Shown one piece after another: positions 1-7,317 of a DNA stretch of 14,396 bases (positions are counted from its first letter, which is position 1; each line of letters starts with the position of its first letter). Both the position numbers and the translations under genes were made by a program. The notes beneath the pieces were generated by a model that saw only the letters and a program-made list of their open reading frames with translations, was not told the DNA's origin and did not search any database. Source of the stretch: Mucilaginibacter sp. UBA4741. Lineage in GTDB: Bacteria; Bacteroidota; Bacteroidia; Sphingobacteriales; Sphingobacteriaceae. The stretch spans positions 16,294 through 30,689 of the forward strand of contig DHIR01000195.1 of assembly GCA_002403905.1 (NCBI GenBank), in the 5' to 3' direction.

Positions 1-143
1 GCTGGCATAAATATGTTACCGACGAAGGTGATACTTTATGTATGACAACCTTTGGCGAATCGGCCCCGGCAGAAGATCTATATAAATTCTTTGGCTTTAC
101 AGTTGATAATGTAGTTAAGAAAGCGAAAGCTTTGTTGAAGTAA
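1..143 (+). CDS. tkt: Transketolase, C-terminal end (partial)
   Basis: An open frame enters from the left edge (first full codon at base 3) and ends at TAA 141-143, giving the last 46 residues of a protein. The stretch reads [17 protein letters not shown] followed by a Lys/Ala-rich tail, which matches the extreme C-terminus of full-length transketolases (the FGxSAPxxxLxxxFGFT motif of the third domain). Transketolase is the thiamine-diphosphate enzyme that moves two-carbon units between pentose, triose, tetrose and hexose phosphates in the cytoplasm. The thiamine-binding and catalytic domains are outside the window, so activity cannot be judged. The SAPxxxLxxxFGFT form resembles the single-chain enzyme rather than the split two-subunit type. 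Location directly upstream of rpiA and tal supports the call. Confidence 0.9.
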   Translation, partial: WHKYVTDEGDTLCMTTFGESAPAEDLYKFFGFTVDNVVKKAKALLK

Positions 144-150
144 TAAGTAG

Positions 151-206
151 TGAGTGATGAGTCGTGAGTAAGAAAACTCAACACTCATCACTCAAAACTC
201 ACCACT
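151..206. repeat. Inverted heptad microsatellite / hairpin before rpiA
   Basis: Bases 151-171 are three tandem heptads of the form TGAGTNN. Bases 176-203 are four tandem heptads of the complementary form ACTCANN, with a fifth partial unit touching the rpiA ATG. Because the two blocks are inverted, 151-169 can pair with 176-194 (19 bp with two adjacent mismatches, 6-base loop AAGAAA). The hairpin lies wholly in the 63-bp gap between the tkt stop and the rpiA start, so it would be transcribed if the two genes are co-transcribed. No T-run follows it, so it is not a classical intrinsic terminator. Confidence 0.85.
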
Positions 207-914
207 ATGGAATGGAATAGCGACATCATCAAAAACCTAAGCTGGGCAGGCACTATAAGCAATAGAGCCGGCAAGCAAAAGGTGGCCGACCAAATTGTTG
301 CCAAAATAAAGGATGGGGATATAATAGGAGTAGGGTCGGGCAGTACTGTTTACCTTACCTTGTTTGCCATAGCCGAAAAGATAAAAGCCGAGAAGCTTAA
401 TATTTTGGCTATACCAACCTCTATAGAAATTTCAATGGCTTGCAGTAAGCTGGGTATACCACTTACTAGTTTGTATGAGCATAAGCCCGATTGGTGCTTT
501 GATGGAGCAGACGAGGTTGATCCGGCACACAACCTGATAAAAGGCCGTGGCGGCGCGTTATTTAAAGAGAAGCTGTTAATTAGCAGCAGCCCTTTAAACT
601 ATATTATTGTTGATGATACCAAGCTGGTTGATAAACTAGGCTCAAAATTCCCGGTACCTGTTGAGGTTTTTCCATCGGCATTATTGCATGTAAAGGAAGG
701 GCTGAAAGCAATAGGTGCAAATAACATTGTGCTTAGATTAGCCGGGGGTAAGGACGGGCCGGTTATTACCGAGAATGGCAATTTGTTGCTTGATGTTCAT
801 TTTGATAATATCGACAATGAAATGGAGCTTAAAATAAAATCCATAACCGGTGTAATTGAAAGCGGCTTATTTATAAATTATAATATAGAAGTTTTAGTAG
901 CATCAAACAGCTAG
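207..914 (+). CDS. rpiA: Ribose-5-phosphate isomerase A
   Basis: This cytoplasmic enzyme interconverts ribose 5-phosphate and ribulose 5-phosphate in the non-oxidative pentose phosphate pathway. The 235-residue product shows the family signatures in order: the phosphate-binding loop GVGSGSTVYL at 41-50, TSIEIS at 71-76, the DGADEVD motif at 99-105, and KGRGGALFKEK at 112-122, which carries the expected catalytic Lys (about 112) and Glu (about 121). It is slightly longer than the E. coli enzyme (219 residues) because of an N-terminal extension of roughly 20 residues. The ATG at 207 is preceded by no recognisable Shine-Dalgarno, usual for Bacteroidota, and abuts the heptad repeat, so a later start cannot be fully excluded. 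It follows tkt by 63 bp and precedes tal by 105 bp. Confidence 0.95.
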   Translation: MEWNSDIIKNLSWAGTISNRAGKQKVADQIVAKIKDGDIIGVGSGSTVYLTLFAIAEKIKAEKLNILAIPTSIEISMACSKLGIPLTSLYEHKPDWCFDGADEVDPAHNLIKGRGGALFKEKLLISSSPLNYIIVDDTKLVDKLGSKFPVPVEVFPSALLHVKEGLKAIGANNIVLRLAGGKDGPVITENGNLLLDVHFDNIDNEMELKIKSITGVIESGLFINYNIEVLVASNS

Positions 915-1019
915 TAATAGTATTATTGCATGACAATAAGCCCTATAGGTGATATGCTTATTGACGCTAAAGAGGCAACTGACACACATAAATAGAAATT
1001 GATATTAAAATAAATAATA

Positions 1020-2111
1020 ATGGAAACCAATAAAGTAAAACAAATACACAGCTTTGGCCAAAGCATCTGGCTTGATTTTATAGACCGTGCTTTCATAGGT
1101 AACGGTAAGTTAAAAGCACTGATAGATGATGACGGAATTAGAGGTGTAACTTCTAACCCTGCAATTTTTGAAAAAGCTATTAGCAGCAGCGATATGTATG
1201 ATGCTGATATTGCTGCTTTATCAAAAGGTGATAAAACCAACGAAGAGATATTTTTTGGTTTAGCTATAAAGGATATACAGGATGCTTGTGATTTGTTTAA
1301 AGGATTATATGCCGAAAGCAACAAAGGTGATGGTTATGTAAGCTTAGAGGTATCTCCGTTTTTAGCTTTAAAAGGTAACGAAACTTTCGAGCAGGCAAAA
1401 CTGCTTTGGAAACAAGTTGACCGTAAAAACGTAATGATCAAGATCCCTGGTACACAACCAGGTTTAGATGCTATTCGCAAATCTACCGCGCTAGGTATAA
1501 ACATCAACGTTACTTTATTATTTGGCTTGCCACGTTACGAAGAAGTAGCTTTGGCATACATCGCCGGTTTAGAAGATCATTTGGCTGTGGGCCATGAAAT
1601 TTCGCATATCCACTCGGTAGCAAGTTTCTTCCTGAGCCGTATTGATGTATTGATCGACCCGATATTAGACGAAAAAGGTTTAGGCGATCTGAAAGGCGAA
1701 GTTGCCATAGCATCTGCTAAAAAAGCATACGAAATTTATAAAAGAATATTCAGCGGCGCACGTTGGGAGAAATTAGCAGCAAAAGGTGCTAACCCACAAC
1801 GTTTACTTTGGGCCAGCACCAGCAGCAAAAACCCTGCGTTTAAAGACACCAAATATGTTGAGGCCTTAATAGGCGCAGATACAGTTGATACCGTTCCGTT
1901 GGAAACTATCGTAGCTTTCCGCGATCATGGTATTGCTGCTAACACTTTAGAGCAAGGCTTAGATAAAGCGACTGAGGCCTTAGACCGTGTTAAAACAGCC
2001 GGTATTGATATCGATGCGTTAACACAACAGTTAGAAGACGAAGGCGTTGAGAAATTTAATGCACCGTTTGAAAAACTATTGCAATCAATAGAAGATAACA
2101 AGGCGAAATAA
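1020..2111 (+). CDS. tal: Transaldolase
   Basis: Transaldolase transfers the dihydroxyacetone moiety from sedoheptulose 7-phosphate to glyceraldehyde 3-phosphate through a Schiff-base lysine. The 363-residue protein begins with a QSIWLDFIDR segment (14-23) and the GVTSNPAIFEKAI motif (42-54). The lysine motif VMIKIPGT puts the Schiff-base Lys at about 141. Further signatures are NVTLLFG (163-169) and LLWASTSSKNP (262-272). Length and the SIWLDFIDR start fit the long bacterial transaldolase subfamily of actinobacteria, cyanobacteria and Bacteroidota rather than the roughly 317-residue E. coli TalB type. The ATG is preceded by an A/T-rich stretch typical of Bacteroidota initiation regions. The stop is 7 bp before the HAD gene, indicating co-transcription. 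The 105-bp gap after rpiA shows no clear promoter. Confidence 0.95.
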   Translation: METNKVKQIHSFGQSIWLDFIDRAFIGNGKLKALIDDDGIRGVTSNPAIFEKAISSSDMYDADIAALSKGDKTNEEIFFGLAIKDIQDACDLFKGLYAESNKGDGYVSLEVSPFLALKGNETFEQAKLLWKQVDRKNVMIKIPGTQPGLDAIRKSTALGININVTLLFGLPRYEEVALAYIAGLEDHLAVGHEISHIHSVASFFLSRIDVLIDPILDEKGLGDLKGEVAIASAKKAYEIYKRIFSGARWEKLAAKGANPQRLLWASTSSKNPAFKDTKYVEALIGADTVDTVPLETIVAFRDHGIAANTLEQGLDKATEALDRVKTAGIDIDALTQQLEDEGVEKFNAPFEKLLQSIEDNKAK

Positions 2112-2118
2112 TTCCGGA

Positions 2119-2742
2119 ATGGAAACTAACGACCTTAAAATACTTTTCTTTGATATTGGCGGGGTAATACTAACCAATGGTTGGGGGCACGAATCGCGTA
2201 AGCTGGCATCAGAGAAATTTGGGTTGGATTATGCCGAGGTTAATGCCCTGCATACTTTCATATTTAACGTATATGAAATTGGCAGTGTTACTTTGGATGA
2301 ATACCTGGATACGGTAGTATTTAACCGTTCGCGCGATTTTGCACGGGAAGATTTTAAGGAGTTTATTTACCAGCAATCGGTTGAGCTGCCTACGCTTAAA
2401 TGGTTAAAAGAATGGAAAAAAGATTGTGGTTTCCGCATCATTTCCATTAATAACGAAGGCAAGGAATTGAATGATTACCGGGTTAAAAAGTTTAAGCTGC
2501 ATGATTTTTTTGATGCCTTTGTATCATCATGCGAGGTTAAGCTTCGCAAGCCCGATCCAAGTATCTGGAAACTGGCTATGGGCATTGCCCAGGTGGCGCC
2601 AAACCAATGTGTTTATTTTGACGACCGCATAATGTTTGTTAACGCGGCACAAAAATTGGGCATAAGGTCTTTCCTGCATACCGACCTGGAATCGACCAAA
2701 AAAATATTACAACAATTAAAAGAGGAAAATCACAACAAATAA
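2119..2742 (+). CDS. HAD-superfamily hydrolase (subfamily IA-like phosphatase)
   Basis: A 207-residue protein of the haloacid dehalogenase superfamily. The four motifs are visible: motif I FFDIGGVIL with the nucleophile Asp at 12; motif II IISINNEG with Ser 109; motif III RKPDPSIW with Lys 144; motif IV VYFDDR with Asp 168/169. The usual second Asp of motif I (DxD) is Gly 14, as in the DLGNVI/DLGGVL branch that includes sugar-phosphate phosphatases such as YihX. A helical cap lies between motifs I and II. The substrate cannot be read from sequence. The gene sits 7 bp after tal and one base before the gnd ATG, so it is probably translationally coupled to both. A phosphatase acting on a pentose-pathway sugar phosphate or a side product is a reasonable inference, no more. 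Confidence 0.85.
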   Translation: METNDLKILFFDIGGVILTNGWGHESRKLASEKFGLDYAEVNALHTFIFNVYEIGSVTLDEYLDTVVFNRSRDFAREDFKEFIYQQSVELPTLKWLKEWKKDCGFRIISINNEGKELNDYRVKKFKLHDFFDAFVSSCEVKLRKPDPSIWKLAMGIAQVAPNQCVYFDDRIMFVNAAQKLGIRSFLHTDLESTKKILQQLKEENHNK

Positions 2743-2743
2743 T

Positions 2744-4165
2744 ATGAGCACACCAAATAAATATGATTTCGGCATGATCGGCCTGGGTACTATGGGTCGT
2801 AACTTATTACTAAACATGGGCGACCATGGCGTAAAAGGAGCCGGTTTTGATAAAGACGCCACCAAAGGCGCGTTATTAGAGCAGGAAAGTAAGCACGGCA
2901 ACCTTAAAGGCTTTAGCGATGTTAAAGAATTTGTAGCCAGCTTAAACAGCCCGAAAGCTATTATGATGTTGGTGCCTGCCGGTAAAATTGTTGATGACGT
3001 TATTGAAGAGCTATTGCCACTAATTGATAAGGGCGACCTGATCATTGATGGTGGCAACTCTTACTTTGCTGATACCAATCGCAGGGTTGAGTATTTAGAG
3101 GGTAAAGGTATCCACTTCTTTGGTATGGGTGTATCCGGTGGGGAAGAAGGTGCCCGTAAGGGCCCAAGCATGATGCCGGGTGGCGATAAAGATGCTTACA
3201 ATGTAATGAAGCCTATTTTAGAATCGATAGCCGCTAAGGTTGATGGCGCGCCATGTGTTACCTATATTGGCCCTGGTGCTTCCGGTCACTTTGTTAAGAT
3301 GGTGCATAATGGTATTGAGTATGGTGTAATGCAATTATTGGCAGAAACCTACGAGATATTGAAAAAAGGGTTAGGCCTTGATAACGCAGCCATTGGTAAA
3401 ATATTTACCGAGTGGAACGATGGACGTTTAAAATCTTTCCTGATGGAAGTAACCCGCGATATATTCAGATACAAAGCACCTGGCACCGATCATTTATTAT
3501 TAGATGATATTAAAGACGAGGCCCGTGCAAAAGGTACCGGTAAATGGACATCGCAAGTTGCTATGGATTTACAGGCCCCTATCCCTACTGTAGATTCATC
3601 TGTCGCAATGCGTGATCTTTCTAAATACAAATCGCTACGCGTAAAAGCTGAAGGCATATACGGTGGCGTTCAGGGTAAATTAAATGTTGATACCGATGCA
3701 TTTATAAAGTCATTAGAGCAGGCGTTTTATTTTAACATGATCATTACCTATTCTCAAGGTATCCACATGTTGTCAAGAGCATCTGCCGAGTTTAAATACG
3801 ATTTGAAATTAGATGAAATAGCTAAGATCTGGAGAGGCGGTTGCATTATCCGTTCCATATTCCTGAACGATATTTATAATGCTTTCCAGGCCGATCCGGC
3901 ATTGGAGCATTTATTATTAGATGCCGGTGTAGCTAACGAAGTTAAAGGCGCGGTTGACGGTGCACGTACTGTATTATCAACTGTTACAGCTGCCGGTATT
4001 GCCGCGCCATGCTACGCATCGGCATTAAGTTATTTTGATGCTTTCCGCAGCGGCCGTATGCCATCAAACCTGATACAGGCACAACGCGATTATTTTGGCG
4101 CGCATACCTATGAGCTAATAGGCAAAGAAGGAACGTTCCACACCCAATGGATAGCAAAAAATTAA
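2744..4165 (+). CDS. gnd: 6-phosphogluconate dehydrogenase (decarboxylating)
   Basis: Catalyses oxidative decarboxylation of 6-phosphogluconate to ribulose 5-phosphate, the third step of the oxidative branch. At 473 residues it is the long dimeric type (E. coli 468). Visible are the Rossmann loop GLGTMG (13-18), IIDGGNS (100-106), the substrate signature GVSGGEEGARKGPS (129-142), and KMVHNGIEYG with the catalytic Lys at 185 and Glu at 192. The C-terminal all-helical domain is complete. Where NADP-specific enzymes have Asn-Arg-Ser/Thr after the second strand to hold the 2'-phosphate, this protein has Asp36-Lys37-Asp38, which may mean NAD+ or dual preference. It starts one base after the HAD stop and is followed 23 bp later by zwf. 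Confidence 0.96.
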   Translation: MSTPNKYDFGMIGLGTMGRNLLLNMGDHGVKGAGFDKDATKGALLEQESKHGNLKGFSDVKEFVASLNSPKAIMMLVPAGKIVDDVIEELLPLIDKGDLIIDGGNSYFADTNRRVEYLEGKGIHFFGMGVSGGEEGARKGPSMMPGGDKDAYNVMKPILESIAAKVDGAPCVTYIGPGASGHFVKMVHNGIEYGVMQLLAETYEILKKGLGLDNAAIGKIFTEWNDGRLKSFLMEVTRDIFRYKAPGTDHLLLDDIKDEARAKGTGKWTSQVAMDLQAPIPTVDSSVAMRDLSKYKSLRVKAEGIYGGVQGKLNVDTDAFIKSLEQAFYFNMIITYSQGIHMLSRASAEFKYDLKLDEIAKIWRGGCIIRSIFLNDIYNAFQADPALEHLLLDAGVANEVKGAVDGARTVLSTVTAAGIAAPCYASALSYFDAFRSGRMPSNLIQAQRDYFGAHTYELIGKEGTFHTQWIAKN

Positions 4166-4188
4166 TATAAACAGAAGCATAATAAAGT

Positions 4189-5703
4189 ATGTCAATAATA
4201 AAATCAGAGCCAACCGTATTTATCATTTTCGGTGGTACAGGCGACTTGAACGCGCGTAAACTTGCACCCGCGTTATATAACTTATTCCTTGACGGATGGT
4301 TGCCAAAGCAGTTTTCTATCATCGGCACGGGCCGTACCAAATTAACCGACGAGCAGTTTAGAGCAAACTTGCTGGAGGATATTAATAATTTCTCGCGCAG
4401 CGGCAAAGCCGTTAAAGCAAAATGGGATGAATTTATTCAGAACGTTTACTACCAGATATCAGACGCAAAAGATGCCGAAACTTATAAAGAGTTTGGCAAA
4501 CGTATTGACGTGCATAACGCCGAGTGGAAAACCCGCGCAAACGTTATTTATTATTTAGCGGTATCGCCTACATTCTTCCCTATCATCACCTCAAATTTAG
4601 CTAAAGCTAAACTGACTACCGATGTAGAGAGAACACGTATTGTAATTGAGAAACCATTTGGGCATGACCTGGAATCGGCAAAAGAATTGAATAAATTACT
4701 GGCCGGTCTTTTCAATGAAAAACAGATCTATCACATAGACCATTACTTAGGCAAGGAAACTGTACAAAACATTATGGCTTTCCGTTTTGCCAACTCTATA
4801 CTAGAGCCTATCTGGAACCGTAATTATATTGAGCACGTACAAATATCAGTAACCGAGCAATTGGGTGTTGAAGACCGTGGCGATTATTATGACAGCTCGG
4901 GCGCTATGCGCGATATGATCCAAAATCACTTATTGCAATTACTATGTTTAGTGGCTATGGAAACCCCGGTTAATTTTAACGCCGATGAGATACGTAACCG
5001 CAAAGTTGATGTATTACATGCCATGCGCCGTTTCTCACCAGAGGATGTGCGTATGTCGGCCGTAAGGGGCCAATATGCCCAAGGCTGGATGGAAGGTAAG
5101 GAAGTACCCGGCTACCGCGAGGAGGCCAAGGTTGATCCTAACTCTAACACCGAAACTTTTGCCGCGCTTAAATTTTTTGTTGACAACTGGCGCTGGCAAG
5201 GCGTGCCGTTTTACGTTCGTACAGGTAAAAGGTTGCACCAATCATCATCAGTAATTTCTATACAGTTTAAAGATGTACCGCATAAAATATTCCCTACCGA
5301 GGCTGCCGAAAGCTGGCAACAAAACAGGCTGATCATCAGCATACAGCCAGAGATGAGTATCCGTTTACAGGTACAGGCCAAACGCCCGGGACTGGACATG
5401 ATATTAAATACCGTTGATATGGTGTTTGATTACAAAGGCACTTATACCAACCAGGCACCAGAGGCTTACGAAACTTTATTATTGGATACCATGCTGGGCG
5501 ATCAAACCCTGTTTATGCGTGGCGACCAGATAGAGGCCGCTTGGGAGCTGATCATGCCGGTACTAAGCACCTGGACTAACAAAAAGAGCTTAAACTTCCC
5601 TAATTATTCGGCAGATTCATGGGGACCTGAAAGCGCAGAGGCATTAATTGCCCGCGATGGCTTTAACTGGTTCTCATTACCGCTGAGTAATACGAAGAAG
5701 TAA
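4189..5703 (+). CDS. zwf: Glucose-6-phosphate 1-dehydrogenase
   Basis: Oxidises glucose 6-phosphate to 6-phosphogluconolactone, the entry step of the oxidative pentose phosphate pathway. The 504-residue product has the usual family length. The coenzyme loop FGGTGDLNARKL lies at 14-25; GTGR with Arg 49 occupies the place of the Arg that binds the NADP 2'-phosphate in the Leuconostoc enzyme. EKPFGHD is at 154-160, and the hallmark substrate motif IDHYLGKE at 183-190. The DRGDYYDSSGA...QNH segment supplies the expected catalytic His. The start ATG is 23 bp after gnd and aligns with the family N-terminus. The gap to pgl (122 bp) is mostly a palindromic repeat element, so pgl expression may be partly uncoupled from zwf. 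Confidence 0.97.
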   Translation: MSIIKSEPTVFIIFGGTGDLNARKLAPALYNLFLDGWLPKQFSIIGTGRTKLTDEQFRANLLEDINNFSRSGKAVKAKWDEFIQNVYYQISDAKDAETYKEFGKRIDVHNAEWKTRANVIYYLAVSPTFFPIITSNLAKAKLTTDVERTRIVIEKPFGHDLESAKELNKLLAGLFNEKQIYHIDHYLGKETVQNIMAFRFANSILEPIWNRNYIEHVQISVTEQLGVEDRGDYYDSSGAMRDMIQNHLLQLLCLVAMETPVNFNADEIRNRKVDVLHAMRRFSPEDVRMSAVRGQYAQGWMEGKEVPGYREEAKVDPNSNTETFAALKFFVDNWRWQGVPFYVRTGKRLHQSSSVISIQFKDVPHKIFPTEAAESWQQNRLIISIQPEMSIRLQVQAKRPGLDMILNTVDMVFDYKGTYTNQAPEAYETLLLDTMLGDQTLFMRGDQIEAAWELIMPVLSTWTNKKSLNFPNYSADSWGPESAEALIARDGFNWFSLPLSNTKK

Positions 5704-5716
5704 GAATAATAACCCC

Positions 5717-5809
5717 AATTGTCATTGCGAGCGATAGCGTGGCAATCGCGAACTATGCAGGTCGCCGTCTTGCTTACTTGCGATTGCTTCGTTCCTCGCA
5801 ATGACAATT
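5717..5809. repeat. REP-like palindromic element 1 (zwf-pgl gap)
   Basis: The outermost 15 bases, AATTGTCATTGCGAG at 5717-5731, are the exact reverse complement of 5795-5809. Similarity continues inward with gaps through the GCAATCGC segment on the left and CGATTGC on the right. The middle (about 5750-5778) is not palindromic. GTCATTGCGAG-ended short elements of this design are widely dispersed between genes in many Bacteroidota genomes. Its antisense reading gives the familiar spurious peptide SLRGTKQSQ. It is 14 bp after the zwf stop and 16 bp before the pgl start, so it would be transcribed within the operon. No transposase is present nearby. Confidence 0.85.
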
Positions 5810-5825
5810 TGAATAAGAAATAGTA

Positions 5826-6557
5826 ATGAACTTAAACATATTTAACACCCCTGATGAAGTAGTTGACGCGTTAGCGCAATATTTTGTAAAAACAGCTAAT
5901 GAAAGCATTGCCGCAAGAAGCAAATTTTCGGTAGCGTTATCGGGTGGTAGTTCACCAAAAAAATTATATGAATTGCTGGCATCAACAACTTATGCTGATA
6001 GTATAGAATGGGCCAAAGTTTATTTCTTTTTTGGCGATGAGCGCAACGTACCGCAAACCGACCCGGAAAGCAATTACCTGATGGCTAAGAAAGCTTTGTT
6101 TGAGCCATTGTATATTGACAGAGCCAACATCTTTGCGGTTGATACTACGCTAACCCCAAACGAAGCCGCGCAAAAATACGCCGAAGAAATTGCCGAGTTT
6201 TTTGACGAGGACGAAATGAGCTTTGACCTGGTATTGTTAGGCTTGGGTGATGATACACATACCGCATCATTATTTCCACATACCGAAGCGTTGCATGATA
6301 TTACCCCATCTGTTAAAGCCAACTATCTACCTGAAAAACAGATCTACCGCATTACTATGAATGCCCCGCTGATTAATGAAGCTAAAAACATTGCGTTCCT
6401 GGTTTACGGCGAGAGCAAAGCTCCGGCGGTACACAACGCACTTGAAGTTGACGAGGACATCGAAAATTATCCAGCACAATTGATTGATTCTATCACCGGG
6501 GAAGTTTACTGGTTTATGGATGAGGCCGCAGCAGCTAATCTGGAAGAAGAGTATTAA
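5826..6557 (+). CDS. pgl: 6-phosphogluconolactonase (SOL/DevB type)
   Basis: Hydrolyses 6-phosphogluconolactone to 6-phosphogluconate, linking Zwf to Gnd. The 243-residue protein belongs to the glucosamine-6-phosphate isomerase/6-phosphogluconolactonase fold, not the beta-propeller E. coli YbhE type. Signatures are ALSGGSSPKKLYELL (37-51), the FFFGDERNVP motif (67-76), ESNYLMAKKALF (81-92), and GLGDDTHTASLFPH (139-152), where the usual P-D-G-H-T-A-S reads D-D-T-H-T-A-S but the catalytic His (about 145) is kept. It is the last gene of the pentose phosphate cluster, followed by a palindromic element at 6580 and a strong terminator at 6669. The ATG at 5826 gives the expected N-terminus (family proteins start shortly before the helix at about residue 10). 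Confidence 0.95.
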   Translation: MNLNIFNTPDEVVDALAQYFVKTANESIAARSKFSVALSGGSSPKKLYELLASTTYADSIEWAKVYFFFGDERNVPQTDPESNYLMAKKALFEPLYIDRANIFAVDTTLTPNEAAQKYAEEIAEFFDEDEMSFDLVLLGLGDDTHTASLFPHTEALHDITPSVKANYLPEKQIYRITMNAPLINEAKNIAFLVYGESKAPAVHNALEVDEDIENYPAQLIDSITGEVYWFMDEAAAANLEEEY

Positions 6558-6579
6558 GAAATGTTTGCTTAAAACGGTT

Positions 6580-6657
6580 GTCATCCTGAGCGAAGCGAAG
6601 GATCTTATAAGCGCGATAGGTAAAGCGTATAAGATTCTTCGCTTCGCTCAGAATGAC
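6580..6657. repeat. REP-like palindromic element 2 (after pgl)
   Basis: The left arm begins GTCATCCTGAGCGAAGCGAAGGATC at 6580; the right arm, ending at 6657, is its reverse complement with two differences over about 27 bases. The arms are separated by a short asymmetric core. The core CTTATAAGCGCGATAGGTAA (6604-6623) recurs with one change, on the opposite strand, in the element at 11126-11220. The element lies 22 bp after the pgl stop and just before the terminator, so it would form a long hairpin at the 3' end of the operon mRNA and could protect it from exonucleases. Confidence 0.85.
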
Positions 6658-6668
6658 AGCAAGATTAT

Positions 6669-6708
6669 AAACGAAAAAAGCCCCGGATACCGAGGGCTTT
6701 TTTCGTTT
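6669..6708 (+). terminator. Rho-independent terminator after pgl
   Basis: AAACGAAAAAAGCCC (6669-6683) is perfectly complementary to 6694-6708, with an inner CGG/CCG pairing round a 3-base loop and one bulged A. The GC-rich top followed by six Ts on the right arm is a classical intrinsic terminator. The A-run on the left arm means it could also work on the other strand, but the neighbouring genes on both sides are on the + strand. It closes the pentose phosphate operon. Confidence 0.9.
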
Positions 6709-6715
6709 GCACTAA

Positions 6716-6746
6716 TTGTCCTAATCAACAGGAATACATATCTTTA
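6716..6746 (+). promoter_or_regulatory. Candidate Bacteroidota-type promoter for the DUF6265-like gene
   Basis: TTG at 6716-6718 and TATCTTTA at 6739-6746 are separated by 20 bases. This resembles the Bacteroidota housekeeping pattern TTG-N(about 19-21)-TAnnTTTG, with the last base A instead of G. It lies just after the terminator and 23 bp before the ATG at 6770, the right place for an independent promoter. It was found by eye only. Confidence 0.5.
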
Positions 6747-6769
6747 AGTTCCCAAATTATAGCAAAGTC

Positions 6770-7270
6770 ATGAAATACATTTACGTTATTTTTCTGCTTT
6801 TTACCAGCTTGTTACCTGTGGCCACTTTCGCTCAGGCTCCTAAAGGCGGTTCATTTTCTGATATCAGTTTTATTGAGGGGCATTGGAAAGCAACCACCGC
6901 CGAGGGGCGCACAATAGAGGCTTATTGGCTGGCTCCTGCCGGCGACAATATGCTGGGCTTCATGCGCATGATGAACGGCGATAAGGCCGACCTGTACGAG
7001 ATGTTAGCCTATGAGCAATCGGACAATGGGCTGGTATCACTGGTAAAGCATTTTAAACCCGGCTTGTTAGGGCAGGAGGAAAAAGATAATCCTAACCGTT
7101 ACCTTTTTGTAGAAGCAAGCAAAAACCAGGCGATATTCCAAAATGTAAGCGGCGATCTACGTATTCTTTATGAAAAACGTTCTTCCAGCCAGTTTGCTAT
7201 AGCCCGTGGCAACCAGGAAAATGGCAAATGGGTTTTTAAGGACCTGTTTGTGTTTGATAAAGTAAAATAG
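6770..7270 (+). CDS. Exported DUF6265-like protein
   Basis: A 166-residue protein of unknown function. Residues 1-21 form a typical Sec signal peptide (Lys at position 2, a hydrophobic core IYVIFLLFTSLLPVA, cleavage probably after TFA at 21 or AQA at 23). There is no lipobox Cys, so a soluble periplasmic or secreted product is likely. The mature part reads FIEGHWKA, EAYWLAPAGDNMLGFMRM, LYEMLAYEQ, LVSLVKHFKPGLLGQEEKDN. This W-x-P-x-G-x-x-M-x-G pattern and the KHF segment match small DUF6265-type beta-rich domains, which have no established activity. It has its own candidate promoter, is separated from pgl by a terminator, and converges on the - strand fusion gene with only 47 bp between them. 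I see no catalytic motif. Confidence 0.8.
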   Translation: MKYIYVIFLLFTSLLPVATFAQAPKGGSFSDISFIEGHWKATTAEGRTIEAYWLAPAGDNMLGFMRMMNGDKADLYEMLAYEQSDNGLVSLVKHFKPGLLGQEEKDNPNRYLFVEASKNQAIFQNVSGDLRILYEKRSSSQFAIARGNQENGKWVFKDLFVFDKVK

Positions 7271-7317
7271 TTCTGTATCAACAGTGACCCTACGTTATTT
7301 AAGGCAATATCAAAGCC

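Noticed and set aside
930..995. 21-codon + strand frame in the rpiA-tal gap, a possible leader peptide
   Set aside because: No repeated regulatory codons, no attenuator-like hairpin and no similarity recognised; length is consistent with chance.
5604..5807. Antisense open frame of 67 residues over the zwf end and the zwf-pgl gap
   Set aside because: Its N-terminus is simply the translation of the palindromic element (SLRGTKQSQ-type peptide) and the rest is antisense to zwf.
6484..6747. 87-residue + strand frame spanning the pgl end, repeat and terminator
   Set aside because: It overlaps pgl in another frame, then translates the palindromic element and the terminator hairpin; no protein-like features.
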